A DNA stretch of 64,000 nt from an uncultured bacterium (lineage in GTDB: Bacteria; Bacillota; Clostridia; Oscillospirales; Oscillospiraceae), in the NCBI GenBank assembly GCA_947364395.1, contig CANASS010000002.1, positions 35,117 to 99,116 on the forward strand. The letters are read 5' to 3'. Both the position numbers and the translations under genes were made by a program. Of the stretch, positions 18,994-27,283 are shown one piece after another (positions within the stretch are counted from its first letter, which is position 1; every line of letters starts with the position of its first letter). The notes under the pieces are model-generated. The model saw only the letters and a list, made by a program, of their open reading frames with translations. It ran no database searches and was not told where the DNA came from.

Positions 18994-19725
18994 TCATCGG
19001 ATGCGGAGCAGCGGGACCCGTTGTCCCAAAAGGCGTTTTGAGATATTCAGATAGGCGGGGGCGGCCCCCTTGTATGTAGCGAGAATGAGAGGTATCCCGG
19101 CTGCGGTGGCCAGGGTGACGCTGGGGTCCTCCGGCACCACTCCCAGCAGGGGCAGTCCGGCGGTGTCCATGGCGCTGTCGATGGAGGTGCGCAGTTTGCT
19201 GATTAACCTGGGCTGGACCCGGTTCATCACCAGGTGGAGCTGGGTCAGCTCATGAAGCTCCGCCACGGTGCGCTGGGCGTCCCGCAGGGCGGCGGGGTCC
19301 ACGGAGGACACCACGATCACCCGGTCGGCGGCGTTCATGGCCAGCTGGAAGCCCTCCCCCAGTCCGGCGGGAGAGTCCATGAAGACAAAGTCAAAGTATT
19401 CGGAAGCCTCTTCGATCACCGCCTGAAACCGCTTTTGGTCCAGTCCTGGGGAGCTGTGTGGGGCGGTGAGCAGAAACAGGTTTCGGATCTCCGGCTGTTC
19501 CACCGCCGCAGTGAGCAGGGGACAGCGGTAGTCCATCACGTCGGTGAAGTCCATCAGGGCCCGGTCGGACATGCCCAGGGTCAAATCCAGATTGCGCAGG
19601 CCGATGTCCAGGTCCACGCACAGCACCCGGCGGCCCAGTGCGGCCAGGCAGGAGGCCACGCCAGCGGTGAGGGAGGTCTTGCCGGTGCCGCCTTTGCCCG
19701 ATGTAATCATGACGGCAGTACCCAT
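18994..19725 (-). CDS. minD: MinD-like septum-site ATPase
   Basis: 243 residues with the deviant Walker A SGKGGTGKTS near residue 9, then VDLDIGLRNLDLTLGM and FVFMDSPAGLGEG. The C-terminal ISKRLLGQRVPLLRIR could be the membrane-targeting helix. MinD with MinC restricts Z-ring placement. No minC or minE is adjacent, but the mgsA neighbour matches the tail of clostridial min operons. It is preceded by its own promoter. Confidence 0.85.
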   Translation of the reverse strand: MGTAVMITSGKGGTGKTSLTAGVASCLAALGRRVLCVDLDIGLRNLDLTLGMSDRALMDFTDVMDYRCPLLTAAVEQPEIRNLFLLTAPHSSPGLDQKRFQAVIEEASEYFDFVFMDSPAGLGEGFQLAMNAADRVIVVSSVDPAALRDAQRTVAELHELTQLHLVMNRVQPRLISKLRTSIDSAMDTAGLPLLGVVPEDPSVTLATAAGIPLILATYKGAAPAYLNISKRLLGQRVPLLRIR

Positions 19726-19752
19726 GGGACGCCTCCTTCCGATACATCCAAA

Positions 19753-19781
19753 ATCATAGCATGAATTTCTGAAAATAGCAA
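19753..19781 (-). promoter_or_regulatory. Promoter of minD
   Basis: On the minus strand TTGCTA (19776-19781), a 17-base spacer and TATGAT (19753-19758), 28 bases before the minD start. Confidence 0.65.
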
Positions 19782-19792
19782 CAAAGAATATG

Positions 19793-19825
19793 AAAAAAGT
19801 GAAAATTTATTTAGCAATTTTCACT
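19793..19825 (-). terminator. Terminator of the rsmG operon
   Basis: Stem AGTGAAAATT/AATTTTCACT followed on the minus strand by TTTTTTC, 20 bases after the rsmG stop. Confidence 0.8.
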
Positions 19826-19845
19826 CCGCCGAAAATTACCAGACT

Positions 19846-20559
19846 TTAAAGGGGAGACTTCTGTATTTTAGCCCACCGGCGGGGATATTTTTCCGGAGTG
19901 GGAGCTGTTTTTTGGATCAAAATGACCCGGTGCGTCACATTTGTGTGGGGAATCTGATAGTCAAAAATCCTCTCCACACTGGCTCCCAGAATCTGGATGG
20001 CGGGGAGGGCGGCGTTCAGCTCCTGCCCGCAGTCCGTCCCCTTCATGGCCAGGAACCGGCCCCCTGTTTTGACAAAGGGCAGGCAAAGTTCGCATAAAAG
20101 CCGCAGGTCGGCCACCGCCCGGGCGGCGGCGAAGTCGAAACGCTCCCGGAGGTCCGGTTCACGGGCCGCCTCCTCCGCCCGACCGTGTATGGCTTGGGCT
20201 TCTTCCAGCCCCAGGGCGTCAATGGTCTCGTTGAGCCAGTCCACCCGCTTGTTCAGGCTGTCCAGAAGGGTTGTTTCCAGGGATGGGACCAGGATCTTCA
20301 GGGGCAGTCCGGGGAAGCCCGCCCCCGTTCCCACGTCAATAAGGGATTTTCCGGCGAAGCCGGCGCAGTTTAAAAGGGCGGCGCAGTCCAGCATGTGGAG
20401 GGTGGCCACGTCCTGGGGATCGGTGATGGCGGTGAGGTTCATGACTTGGTTTTTTTCCACCAGCAGTTTTCCGTACCGGGCCAGCAGGGCGGGGGCCTCC
20501 AGGGGAACGGCCTGGGCCTGGCCCAGCTGGACCAGGCCGGATTGGATCAGGGCCTCCAC
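19846..20559 (-). CDS. rsmG: 16S rRNA m7G527 methyltransferase RsmG (GidB)
   Basis: 237 residues with the SAM-binding motif LIDVGTGAGFPGLPLKI near residue 72, NKRVDWLNE, and AARAVADLRLLCEL later. It methylates 16S rRNA at the 530 loop. Its start is 3 bases after the stop of the upstream membrane-protein gene, so the two are likely co-translated. Confidence 0.95.
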   Translation of the reverse strand: MEALIQSGLVQLGQAQAVPLEAPALLARYGKLLVEKNQVMNLTAITDPQDVATLHMLDCAALLNCAGFAGKSLIDVGTGAGFPGLPLKILVPSLETTLLDSLNKRVDWLNETIDALGLEEAQAIHGRAEEAAREPDLRERFDFAAARAVADLRLLCELCLPFVKTGGRFLAMKGTDCGQELNAALPAIQILGASVERIFDYQIPHTNVTHRVILIQKTAPTPEKYPRRWAKIQKSPL

Positions 20560-20562
20560 GGC

Positions 20563-20913
20563 TTACACCCCCAGGGCGGCCAGCAGGGCGGGGACGCCCA
20601 GCAGCAGGCCGGCAACTAAGCCCACGGCGCACATGGCCAGCACCGCCACGCCTCCCGCAGTCCCCCCGGCGATGGTTCCGTTTCTCATGCGGTGGACGAC
20701 GACCACTGCCAGCGCCACGGATACGGGGACCAGAAACAGGGGAAAGGTGCCGGGGAGCTGACGCCCCCCGGTATAGATGGCGAAATTGATGACGAACAGG
20801 ACCATAAGGACGTAGGCAATGCCCATCCAGGCGGCGGCCCGCTTCTCAAAGGACGCGGGGGTCCAGCCCTCCCGCTCTTCCTCCTGATTTTGGAGGGGTT
20901 CTTTTTCTTCCAT
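20563..20913 (-). CDS. Small membrane protein of unknown function
   Basis: 116 residues: a charged cytoplasmic N-terminus (EEKEPLQNQEEEREG), then three hydrophobic segments at about 30-48 (WMGIAYVLMVLFVINFAIY), 56-73 and 85-113 (Gly/Ala/Val-rich). No family is recognised. GAGGGAG precedes the ATG. It lies between the gene at 20933 and rsmG in a three-gene operon. Confidence 0.75.
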   Translation of the reverse strand: MEEKEPLQNQEEEREGWTPASFEKRAAAWMGIAYVLMVLFVINFAIYTGGRQLPGTFPLFLVPVSVALAVVVVHRMRNGTIAGGTAGGVAVLAMCAVGLVAGLLLGVPALLAALGV

Positions 20914-20932
20914 GGGTGTTCTCCCTCACGGA

Positions 20933-21313
20933 TCAAAGATCGGGATCAAAGTCCTCCTCGGTGACCTCCGGCTCTCTGGCGGGCTCCGGCTCCTCAACGG
21001 GGTCGGCGGCGGGCTGGGGCTCCACCACAGCGGCCTCCGGCTCGCTGTCGGCGAACAGCACCGCCTCTTCTGGGTCCTCGGTGAACATCTTGGACTCCTT
21101 TTTGGCGCCGAGCAGACTGCCGATGGCCTGGGTGAGCAGGCCGTCCCCAAAGCTGATGTTGATGTCGGTGCCGCCCTCCTCGCCAGGGCCCACGTTCACC
21201 GAGACCAGCAGGGATTGAAAGGTCTTTTCACCTGTGTCCTCATCCTTCTGGAAGCGGACGGGGACGGCGGCGGCCAGGGCGGCGACGCCCAGGGCTTTCC
21301 AAAACTTTTTCAT
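20933..21313 (-). CDS. Conserved-looking hypothetical protein with acidic tail
   Basis: 126 residues. MKKFWKALGVAALAAAVPVRF could be a short signal or anchor helix. Residues 25-65 (EKTFQSLLVSVNVGPGEEG, then TDINISFGDGLLTQAIGSLLG) look like a compact beta-rich domain, and the last 50 residues are Glu/Pro/Asp-rich. No family is recognised. It is the first gene before the membrane protein and rsmG; AAAGGAG precedes the ATG and a family 2 hairpin lies just upstream. Confidence 0.7.
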   Translation of the reverse strand: MKKFWKALGVAALAAAVPVRFQKDEDTGEKTFQSLLVSVNVGPGEEGGTDINISFGDGLLTQAIGSLLGAKKESKMFTEDPEEAVLFADSEPEAAVVEPQPAADPVEEPEPAREPEVTEEDFDPDL

Positions 21314-21340
21314 GAGAATTCTCCTTTCATTTAAGGGCCC

Positions 21341-21518
21341 TTCCTTTTTTCTTTGAGAAGAAAAAAGGAAGTGAAAAAAGAAACTTTTAAACTTTCACTT
21401 AATTTTGTGATAAAAAACCTGGTTTCTCGTGATCGAGGAATATCTTTTCAGAAACCACCCACCGTTGGTAACGGTCTAAAGTTCTTTTTCGGTTCCTTTT
21501 TCTTTCAAGAAAAAGGAA
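21341..21518. repeat. Inverted pair of family 2 hairpin repeats
   Basis: The left arm (21341-21392) is a palindrome of TTCCTTTTTTCTT around TGAG, then GTGAAAAAAGAAACTTTTAA. The right arm (21476-21518) is inverted: AAAGTTCTTTTTCGG, then the palindrome TTCCTTTTTCTTTC/AAGAAAAAGGAA. The two arms fill the gap between serS and the gene at 20933. The interior has no gene. Confidence 0.7.
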
Positions 21519-21528
21519 TAAACAACAC

Positions 21529-22830
21529 TCAGCGCTTCGGTATCAGCACCTCTGCGCCCCCCATATAGGGTCGAAGCACGGCGGGCACCTTGACGGACCC
21601 GTCGGCCTGGAGGTTGTTTTCCAGCAGGGCGATGAGCATACGGGGAGGCGCGGCCACGGTGTTGTTCAGGGTGTGGGGCAGATAGGTTCCGTTCTCCCCC
21701 TTTACCCGCATTTTCAGGCGGCGGGCCTGGGCGTCACCCAGGTTAGAGCAGGAACACACCTCAAAATACTTCTTCTGCCGGGGGGACCAGGCCTCGATGT
21801 CGCAGGACTTCACCTTCAGGTCGGCCAGATCGCCGGAGCAGCACTCCAGCTGGCGCACGGGGATGTCCATGGAGCGGAAGAGCTCCACCGAATACCGCCA
21901 CATCTTCTCATACCAGTCCATGGAGTCCTCGGGCTTACATACCACGATCATCTCCTGCTTCTCGAACTGGTGGATGCGGTACACGCCCCGCTCCTCAACG
22001 CCGTGGGAGCCCTTCTCCTTGCGGAAGCAGGGGGAGTAGGAGGTGAGGGTCTGGGGCAGCTTCTCCTCGGGGATGATCTGGTCGATGAACTTGCCGATCA
22101 TGGAGTGCTCGGAGGTGCCAATTAAATATAGGTCCTCGCCCTCAATTTTATACATCATGGCGTCCATGTCGGTCTGGGACATGACGCCCTCTACCACGTT
22201 GCCGTGGATCATGAAGGGGGGAACGCAGAAGGTAAAGCCCTTGCCGATCATGAAGTCCCGGGCGTAGGCCAGCACCGCTTCATGAAGGCGGGCGATGTCT
22301 CCCATCAGGTAGTAGAACCCCGAGCCGGATACACGGCCCGCCGCGTCCATGTCCACCCCGTCGAAGGTCTCCATAATGTCGGTGTGGTAGGGAATGTCGA
22401 AGCCGGGCACCACAGGGTCGCCAAACTTTTCCACCTCCACGTTTTCGCCGTCGTCCCTGCCGATGGGGACGGAGGGGTCGATGATGTTGGGAATCACCAG
22501 CATGATCTTCCGAATTTCCGCCGCCAGCTCATCTTCCAGCTTTTCCAGCTCCGCCAGACGGTCGGCGTTGGCCTTCACCTTGGCCTTGGCCTCCTCCGCC
22601 TCCGCCAGCTTGGAGGGGTCCTTCTTGGCCTGGCCCATCAGTACGCCCACCTGCTTGGACAGCTTGTTGCGGTCGGCCCGGAGGGTGTTGGCCTCGGTCA
22701 TGGCGTCACGGTTACGGCGGTCCAGCTCGATGACCTGATCCACCAGGGGGAGCTTTTCCTCCTGGAACTTCTTCTTGATGTTCTCTTTGACCAGCTCCGG
22801 GTTTTCCCGGACAAATTTGATGTCTAACAT
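21529..22830 (-). CDS. serS: Seryl-tRNA synthetase
   Basis: 433 residues: the N-terminal coiled-coil arm (about 30-105, LDRRNRDAMTEANTLRADRN), then the class II core with motif 2 FRKEKGSHGVEERGVYRIHQFEK and motif 3 NNTVAAPPRMLIALLENN. It starts 2 bases after the stop of the 414-residue membrane protein and so appears to end a parA-parB-membrane protein-serS operon. Confidence 0.97.
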   Translation of the reverse strand: MLDIKFVRENPELVKENIKKKFQEEKLPLVDQVIELDRRNRDAMTEANTLRADRNKLSKQVGVLMGQAKKDPSKLAEAEEAKAKVKANADRLAELEKLEDELAAEIRKIMLVIPNIIDPSVPIGRDDGENVEVEKFGDPVVPGFDIPYHTDIMETFDGVDMDAAGRVSGSGFYYLMGDIARLHEAVLAYARDFMIGKGFTFCVPPFMIHGNVVEGVMSQTDMDAMMYKIEGEDLYLIGTSEHSMIGKFIDQIIPEEKLPQTLTSYSPCFRKEKGSHGVEERGVYRIHQFEKQEMIVVCKPEDSMDWYEKMWRYSVELFRSMDIPVRQLECCSGDLADLKVKSCDIEAWSPRQKKYFEVCSCSNLGDAQARRLKMRVKGENGTYLPHTLNNTVAAPPRMLIALLENNLQADGSVKVPAVLRPYMGGAEVLIPKR

Positions 22831-22832
22831 GA

Positions 22833-24077
22833 CTAATCATCCTTTATTCTAGTAGTATTAAGCTCTGAGGGAGGCTCAAAAGGAAGAGGATACAGCACGT
22901 CGTCGCGGACGCTGGTGGGGCCGAACCCTTGGCTGAGGCTACCGTACTGGTCTACAAGGAGCCATTGGGTTTCCGTCAGTTCGTCTATTAGCAGCTGAAG
23001 CTGTTCTAAGGTAAAATCGCTTGCCAGCTGGTCTGTCTGTTCCTGAAATTTGGGGAGGGGCGTTGTCAAACTGGTGTGGGTCAGGTACTGGGAAGCGGCA
23101 TGTCCGTTATCCTGGACAAAGTGTGCTTCCAAAGCGCACCAGAGGATGGACAGCGCGGCCATATCATTGTTTTCGTTTGGGTTACAGCGGCTGGTGAAAT
23201 AGATGTCGGTGCCGCCGTCTCGGATGTGGTCCAGCTGTAGGAGATAGCCCCGGCGGATGAGCTCTTGGCGGGCGGCGTCGTACTGTTCCAGCAGAGCGGA
23301 GTTGAGGGAAATTTCATTCTCCCATGCGCTGCGCCAAAAATCTGTGGAAAATACGATCTCAGCCGCGGCCAGGGTATAGTCGCCTTGGTCCATGAATTGC
23401 TGGAGATACCACAGATAGTACAGGGCTTGCTTTTCGATTGTCAGGTCACTCGTTCGGTAATAGGTTTGGTCCAGGGTGTCATTCAGCTGTTTGGCTTCCT
23501 CAGATTTTTGGTCAGCCCAGTCGTTTAACCTGCCGTTTTCGTTGGTAAGCGACTGGTTTTCTTTTTTCAACGCCTCAATTTCCTCCAGCAGCTCCTCCCG
23601 GGAGGCGTTGGAGGATAGCCGCAAATCGTCCATGGCGGCGTCGTTGTTTCTCTGCTGGACGAAGTAGGCCAGCAGGAGCATCATGAACGCCGCGCCGAAC
23701 AGCACCGCCAGATAGATATAAAAGGAGGAGGGCTTGTTTTTCTGGGGCGGGGGAGGGGGGTCCTGCTGTTCCAGTTCCGGCTCCTCCTGGGGCGGGGAGG
23801 GGTCCCCTGGGGCCGTGTCTCCGGCGGATTTCTTCCGAACTTCGGCCATGGAGCTGTCTATGATGTCGTAAAGCATCTGCTGTTCCGGAGTAATCTCGTC
23901 GGGGCAAAGTTCGCTTGGTTCCGCTTCCGCCTGCGGCGAAAGCTCCCCCCGCTCCCTTGCTCCGCCTCTCCCCACAAAGCCAGAGGACGGCTTTGTGGGG
24001 GCCCCGGTTTCGGACCCAGATGTTTCACGTGAAACGTCGGCCCCGGAAGCGTCAAAGTGCTGATCCTGGTCGATCAT
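22833..24077 (-). CDS. Single-pass membrane protein downstream of parB, carries parS and a palindromic repeat in its coding sequence
   Basis: 414 residues, family not recognised. Its ATG overlaps the parB stop by 4 bases. Residues 14-20 (DVSRETS) are encoded by a parS site, and residues about 23-61 by a copy of the CCCCACAAAGCC repeat. A Pro-rich stretch (92-112) precedes one membrane segment (119-140, FYIYLAVLFGAAFMMLLLAYFV), a coiled coil (150-205) and an extracytoplasmic C-terminal domain rich in Asp, Gln and Leu. N-in topology is inferred. It could be a division or envelope factor, given its operon; nothing shows this directly. Confidence 0.75.
   Translation of the reverse strand: MIDQDQHFDASGADVSRETSGSETGAPTKPSSGFVGRGGARERGELSPQAEAEPSELCPDEITPEQQMLYDIIDSSMAEVRKKSAGDTAPGDPSPPQEEPELEQQDPPPPPQKNKPSSFYIYLAVLFGAAFMMLLLAYFVQQRNNDAAMDDLRLSSNASREELLEEIEALKKENQSLTNENGRLNDWADQKSEEAKQLNDTLDQTYYRTSDLTIEKQALYYLWYLQQFMDQGDYTLAAAEIVFSTDFWRSAWENEISLNSALLEQYDAARQELIRRGYLLQLDHIRDGGTDIYFTSRCNPNENNDMAALSILWCALEAHFVQDNGHAASQYLTHTSLTTPLPKFQEQTDQLASDFTLEQLQLLIDELTETQWLLVDQYGSLSQGFGPTSVRDDVLYPLPFEPPSELNTTRIKDD
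23896..24000. repeat. Family 3 palindromic repeat, translated copy
   Basis: The core CCCCACAAAGCC (23970-23981) and GGCTTTGTGGGG (23989-24000) form a perfect 12-base stem, followed by GCCCCGGTTT. A left flank beginning CGTCGGGGCAAAGTTCGC resembles the flank of the tRNA-region copies (41514, 42072, 42301). All of it lies inside the 22833-24077 gene, in frame. Confidence 0.75.
24021..24036. other. parS site (15 of 16 match), inside a coding sequence
   Basis: TGTTTCACGTGAAACG against the Bacillus consensus TGTTTCACGTGAAACA. It binds ParB. It is translated as part of residues 14-20 of the downstream membrane protein. Confidence 0.85.
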
Positions 24078-24976
24078 CCCTCTCCGCCCCCTTCCGAGGG
24101 CCGCTCCGCCAGGGTGAGCCGTCCCAGCTGTTCCAGCAGGTCGTTCAGATCGTCTACGTCGTAATATTCCAGCTCCAGCTTGCCCTTTTTCCGCCCGTTG
24201 GAAATGGTCACCTTCCGGCCCAGCCGCAGGGACAGGTCCTTTTGGGCGCTCTCAATGTAGAGCCGGTTTTCGTCGGCGGGCTTTTGGGGTTTCTCCTTGG
24301 GGGCGTCCAGGGTGAACCGCTTGGCGGCGGCTTCCGCCTGACGGACGCTCCACCCCTCGTCCACAATTTTCTGGGCAAAGGCGGTTTGGGCCTGTTCTCC
24401 CTCCACCATGAGCACCGCCCGGCCGTGGCCGGCGGAGATTTTTCCCTCCGCCAGCAGCTCCCGGACCGAAGGGGGGAGGGCGGTGAGCCGCAGGGCGTTG
24501 GCGATGGCGGGGCGGGACTTGCCCATACGCTTGGCCAGCTCCTCCTGGGTCATGCCGAAGTCGGTGAGCAGGGCCAGGTAGCCTTCCGCCTCCTCCACCG
24601 GGTTCAGGTCCTCCCGCTGGAGGTTTTCAATGAGGCCCAGCTCCATTACCTTGCGGTCGTCGGCCTCGATGATGACCACGGGCACCTCCTTCCGGCCCGC
24701 CAGTTTGGCGGCCCGCCAGCGCCGTTCCCCGGCGATGATCTGGTAGTAGCCGGTGTGCAGGCGGCGGACGGTGAGGGGCTGTATGATACCGTGTTCCTCA
24801 ATGGAGGCGGCCAGGTCGGCCAGGGCCTCGTCGTCAAACCGTTTCCGGGGCTGGTTCAGCCCCGGTTCCACCTGGGAGATGGGCAGCATGACAGACCCGG
24901 CCTCTTGGCTCTGCATGGTGACGGAGTCCCCCATGAGGGCGTCCAGGCCTTTGCCCAGGCCTTTGGCTTTTGCCAT
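24074..24976 (-). CDS. parB: Chromosome partitioning protein ParB (Spo0J)
   Basis: 300 residues from MAKAKGLGKGLDALMGD; this ATG has AAAGGAG at good spacing, the GTG nine bases earlier does not. The CTPase motifs are GYYQIIAGERRWRAAK and LIENLQREDLNPVEEAEGY. The HTH is MTQEELAKRMGKSRPAIANALRL, and the C-terminal dimerisation end is KGKLELEYYDVDDLNDLLEQL. It loads on parS and recruits SMC. parA is 51 bases upstream. Confidence 0.97.
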   Translation of the reverse strand: MAKAKGLGKGLDALMGDSVTMQSQEAGSVMLPISQVEPGLNQPRKRFDDEALADLAASIEEHGIIQPLTVRRLHTGYYQIIAGERRWRAAKLAGRKEVPVVIIEADDRKVMELGLIENLQREDLNPVEEAEGYLALLTDFGMTQEELAKRMGKSRPAIANALRLTALPPSVRELLAEGKISAGHGRAVLMVEGEQAQTAFAQKIVDEGWSVRQAEAAAKRFTLDAPKEKPQKPADENRLYIESAQKDLSLRLGRKVTISNGRKKGKLELEYYDVDDLNDLLEQLGRLTLAERPSEGGGEG

Positions 24977-25027
24977 CTGGTTCACTCCTTTCTATTTTGT
25001 CGGTGAAGCCGCCGAGAACGGCGGTTT

Positions 25028-25798
25028 TTAGGTCGCTTTTGACAGAGGGTTTTTCCGTAAAAACTCTTTGGCCAGGGTTTCGTAGGCCTCCGCGCCTCGG
25101 GACAGGGGATCGTAGACGGACACGGGCACCCCGTGGCTGGGGGCCTCGGACAGCCGCACGTTCCGGGGGATGACGGAGGCGTACACCTTGCCGGGGAAGT
25201 GGCGTTTGACCTCCTCCGCCACCTGGAGGGACAGGTTGGTCCGCCCGTCGTACATGGTGAGCAGAACCCCTTCCATCTCCAGATCCGGGTTGAGCCGCTG
25301 TTTGGCCAGCCGGACGGTATACAGCAGGTCGGACAGGCCCTCCAGGGCGTAGTATTCGCACTGAACGGGGACCAGCAGGGCGTCGGCGGCGCACAGACCG
25401 TCCAGGGTGAGCAGTTCCAGGGAGGGAGGGCAGTCGATAAAGATAAAGTCGTAACTCCCCTTGATCTCCTCAATGGCGTCCTTCAGCCGGAATTCCCGCC
25501 GGTCCAAGGCGATGAGCTCCACCGTGGCCCCGGACAGGGCCTTGTTGGCGGGGACCACATCCCCCCACTTGGTGCTGACCACAGCCTTGGACATGGGGAC
25601 CTCCCCCAAGATCACATCGTATACGCTGGGGGAGCGGCTTTTGTCCAGGCCAAAGCCGGAGGTGGCGTTGCCCTGGGGATCGAAATCACACACCAGCACC
25701 TTTGCCCCCTGGGCGGTGAGCGCGGCGGCCAAGTTGACGCAGGATGTGGTTTTACCTACGCCCCCCTTTTGGTTGACGATGGCGATGGTCTTTCCCAT
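25028..25798 (-). CDS. parA: Chromosome partitioning ATPase ParA (Soj)
   Basis: 256 residues from MGKTIAIVNQKGGVGKTTSC with the deviant Walker A, CDFDPQGNATSGFG, and FIFIDCPPSLELLTLDGL (Walker B region). The upstream in-frame extension is rejected because the start at 25798 has GGGGGAG nearby and a strong promoter lies 45 bases before it. It works with ParB in origin segregation and, in Bacillus, modulates DnaA. Confidence 0.97.
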   Translation of the reverse strand: MGKTIAIVNQKGGVGKTTSCVNLAAALTAQGAKVLVCDFDPQGNATSGFGLDKSRSPSVYDVILGEVPMSKAVVSTKWGDVVPANKALSGATVELIALDRREFRLKDAIEEIKGSYDFIFIDCPPSLELLTLDGLCAADALLVPVQCEYYALEGLSDLLYTVRLAKQRLNPDLEMEGVLLTMYDGRTNLSLQVAEEVKRHFPGKVYASVIPRNVRLSEAPSHGVPVSVYDPLSRGAEAYETLAKEFLRKNPLSKAT

Positions 25799-25841
25799 GT
25801 GGGCTCCCCCTCTTCGCGGTTTTTTCTGACGTGTAAAAAAC

Positions 25842-25870
25842 ATTATATCCTGTCTGGGGGGTAATTTCAA
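25842..25870 (-). promoter_or_regulatory. Promoter of the parA-parB operon
   Basis: TTGAAA (25865-25870), a 17-base spacer and a perfect TATAAT (25842-25847) on the minus strand, 44 bases before the parA ATG. Confidence 0.8.
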
Positions 25871-25903
25871 CTGTTTTGGAAAAATAACGTCCCCATGAAA
25901 GCT

Positions 25904-25935
25904 ACAAAAAAGGCAGACCCGCGGGCCTGCCTTTT
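25904..25935 (-). terminator. Terminator after noc
   Basis: AAGGCAG/CTGCCTT stem around a GC-rich loop with A and T runs on both sides. On the minus strand it ends in six T's and lies 120 bases past the noc stop; it could work in both directions. Confidence 0.75.
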
Positions 25936-25985
25936 GGAGGAGCGCTTGTAGGATGGGTGAATGGAGCGGGGGAGGGATTGCGGTG

Positions 25986-26001
25986 TGTTTCACGTAAAAC
26001 A
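25986..26001. other. Degenerate parS site
   Basis: TGTTTCACGTAAAACA, one mismatch from consensus in the right half, between parA and noc. Confidence 0.7.
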
Positions 26002-26055
26002 CGAGGACCTATAGTTTTCACATTACTTACCCTGCCGCAAAGGGGCAAAGCCCGC

Positions 26056-26847
26056 CTATTTGGGAATGTGTATGGTCAGTGTGATCTCGCTGTCCGTCTC
26101 CTCCCGTCCGCACCGGGCGTCCACCCCGGCGGACTGCATCACCGCCAGACTCCGCTTGACGGTGTTGAGGAACAGACGCACATCCCGGATGCGGTATACC
26201 GGCTCCGCCTTTCGGGGAGCGGAACGCCGCTGGATGAGGCGGTCAATGTAAGCCTCCGCCTGGGCCACATTCAGTTGGTATTTTATAATGTGGTCCAATG
26301 CGGCCCGCTGGAGGCCGGGGGAGTCCAGCCGCAGCAGCGCCCGGGCGTGACGCTCGGAGAGACGGTTTGTCCGCAGGCCGTCGATCACGTCCTGGGGCAG
26401 CTTGAGCAGACGCAGCTTGTTGGCCACGGCGGACTGGCTCTTGCCCACCCGGCGGGCGGCTTCCTCCTGGGAGAGGTGGTGGCGGTCGATGAGCTGGCGC
26501 AGGGCGGCGGCTTCCTCCCAAACATCCAGGTCCTTCCGCTGGAGGTTTTCCACCAGGGCCAGCAGGGCGGAGGCATCGTCGTCGGCCTCCACAGGCAGAC
26601 AGGGGACCCGGGCGAGTCCGGCCATTTTGGCCGCCCGCAGCCGCCGTTCCCCGGCGATCAGCTCCCAGCCCGTTCCCACCCGCCGGACGGACAGGGGCTG
26701 AAGGACTCCAACCTGAGAAATGGACAGGGCCAGTTCCGCCAGCTCCTCCGGGGCAAAGACCTGCCGGGGCTGATGAGGGTTGGGCCGGATGTCCTCTATG
26801 GACAGTTCCAGGACCTGCCGCTTGGCCGTTTTTGGAAAGAGGGACAT
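26056..26847 (-). CDS. noc: Noc-like ParB paralogue (nucleoid occlusion)
   Basis: 263 residues. The start at 26847 (MSLFPKTAKRQVLELSIEDI) is chosen for GGGAGG nine bases upstream, although the frame stays open for 81 more codons. It has the ParB CTPase motifs ELIAGERRLRAAKMAG and LVENLQRKDLDVWEEAAAL, the HTH LSQEEAARRVGKSQSAVANKLRL, and a longer C-terminal domain than ParB. The order noc-parA-parB matches Bacillus. Whether it binds Noc sites or parS cannot be told; three parS sites flank it. Confidence 0.88.
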   Translation of the reverse strand: MSLFPKTAKRQVLELSIEDIRPNPHQPRQVFAPEELAELALSISQVGVLQPLSVRRVGTGWELIAGERRLRAAKMAGLARVPCLPVEADDDASALLALVENLQRKDLDVWEEAAALRQLIDRHHLSQEEAARRVGKSQSAVANKLRLLKLPQDVIDGLRTNRLSERHARALLRLDSPGLQRAALDHIIKYQLNVAQAEAYIDRLIQRRSAPRKAEPVYRIRDVRLFLNTVKRSLAVMQSAGVDARCGREETDSEITLTIHIPK

Positions 26848-26958
26848 AGAAAAACGCCTCCCGCTGTAAATATACCAAGAGCATATCACAGGGAGGAGGC
26901 GAATTCCATCGAAGAGAAGCGCGAGGGTAGCCGCCAGGGGAGCTTGGACCGCAGCAGC

Positions 26959-26974
26959 TGTTTCACGTGAAACA
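26959..26974. other. parS site (perfect)
   Basis: TGTTTCACGTGAAACA, identical to the Bacillus consensus, 112 bases upstream of noc. Confidence 0.9.
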
Positions 26975-26999
26975 CCGCGCCTCAAAAAGCGGACCTCCC

Positions 27000-27273
27000 C
27001 GGCCAATCGGCGCGTCTCCCAGGCGCGGGTGGCGGACCCTGCCCGCTTCTCAATGTCCAGGCACCGGCGGCAGCGCCAATTAGGGGTCACCGCGTCGAAA
27101 GCCGCTGGCGCCGGAAGGTCTGCGCCTAGGGCGCGTGTAGAGCTCTCCCGAAAACAAGGGGGTTCTTAGGGGGAACCGCTTGTGGACGCGGCCCGCCCTG
27201 TGGGCCGTGTTCACTGGGGCGGGCTTCCCCCTAAGTGTGTCTTTGGTTACTTTCTGCACAAGCAGAAAGTGAC
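27000..27273 (-). repeat. Composite hairpin repeat, family 1, copy C
   Basis: The palindrome GTTACTTTCTGC.../...GCAGAAAGTGAC is at 27246-27273, with CACACTTAGGGGG and its partner stem at 27155-27235. The distal arm GCGTCGAAAGCCGCTGGC (27093) also occurs in copy E. It fills the gap between noc and the yitT-type gene; no gene is seen in it. Confidence 0.65.
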
Positions 27274-27283
27274 GCCCTCAGCC

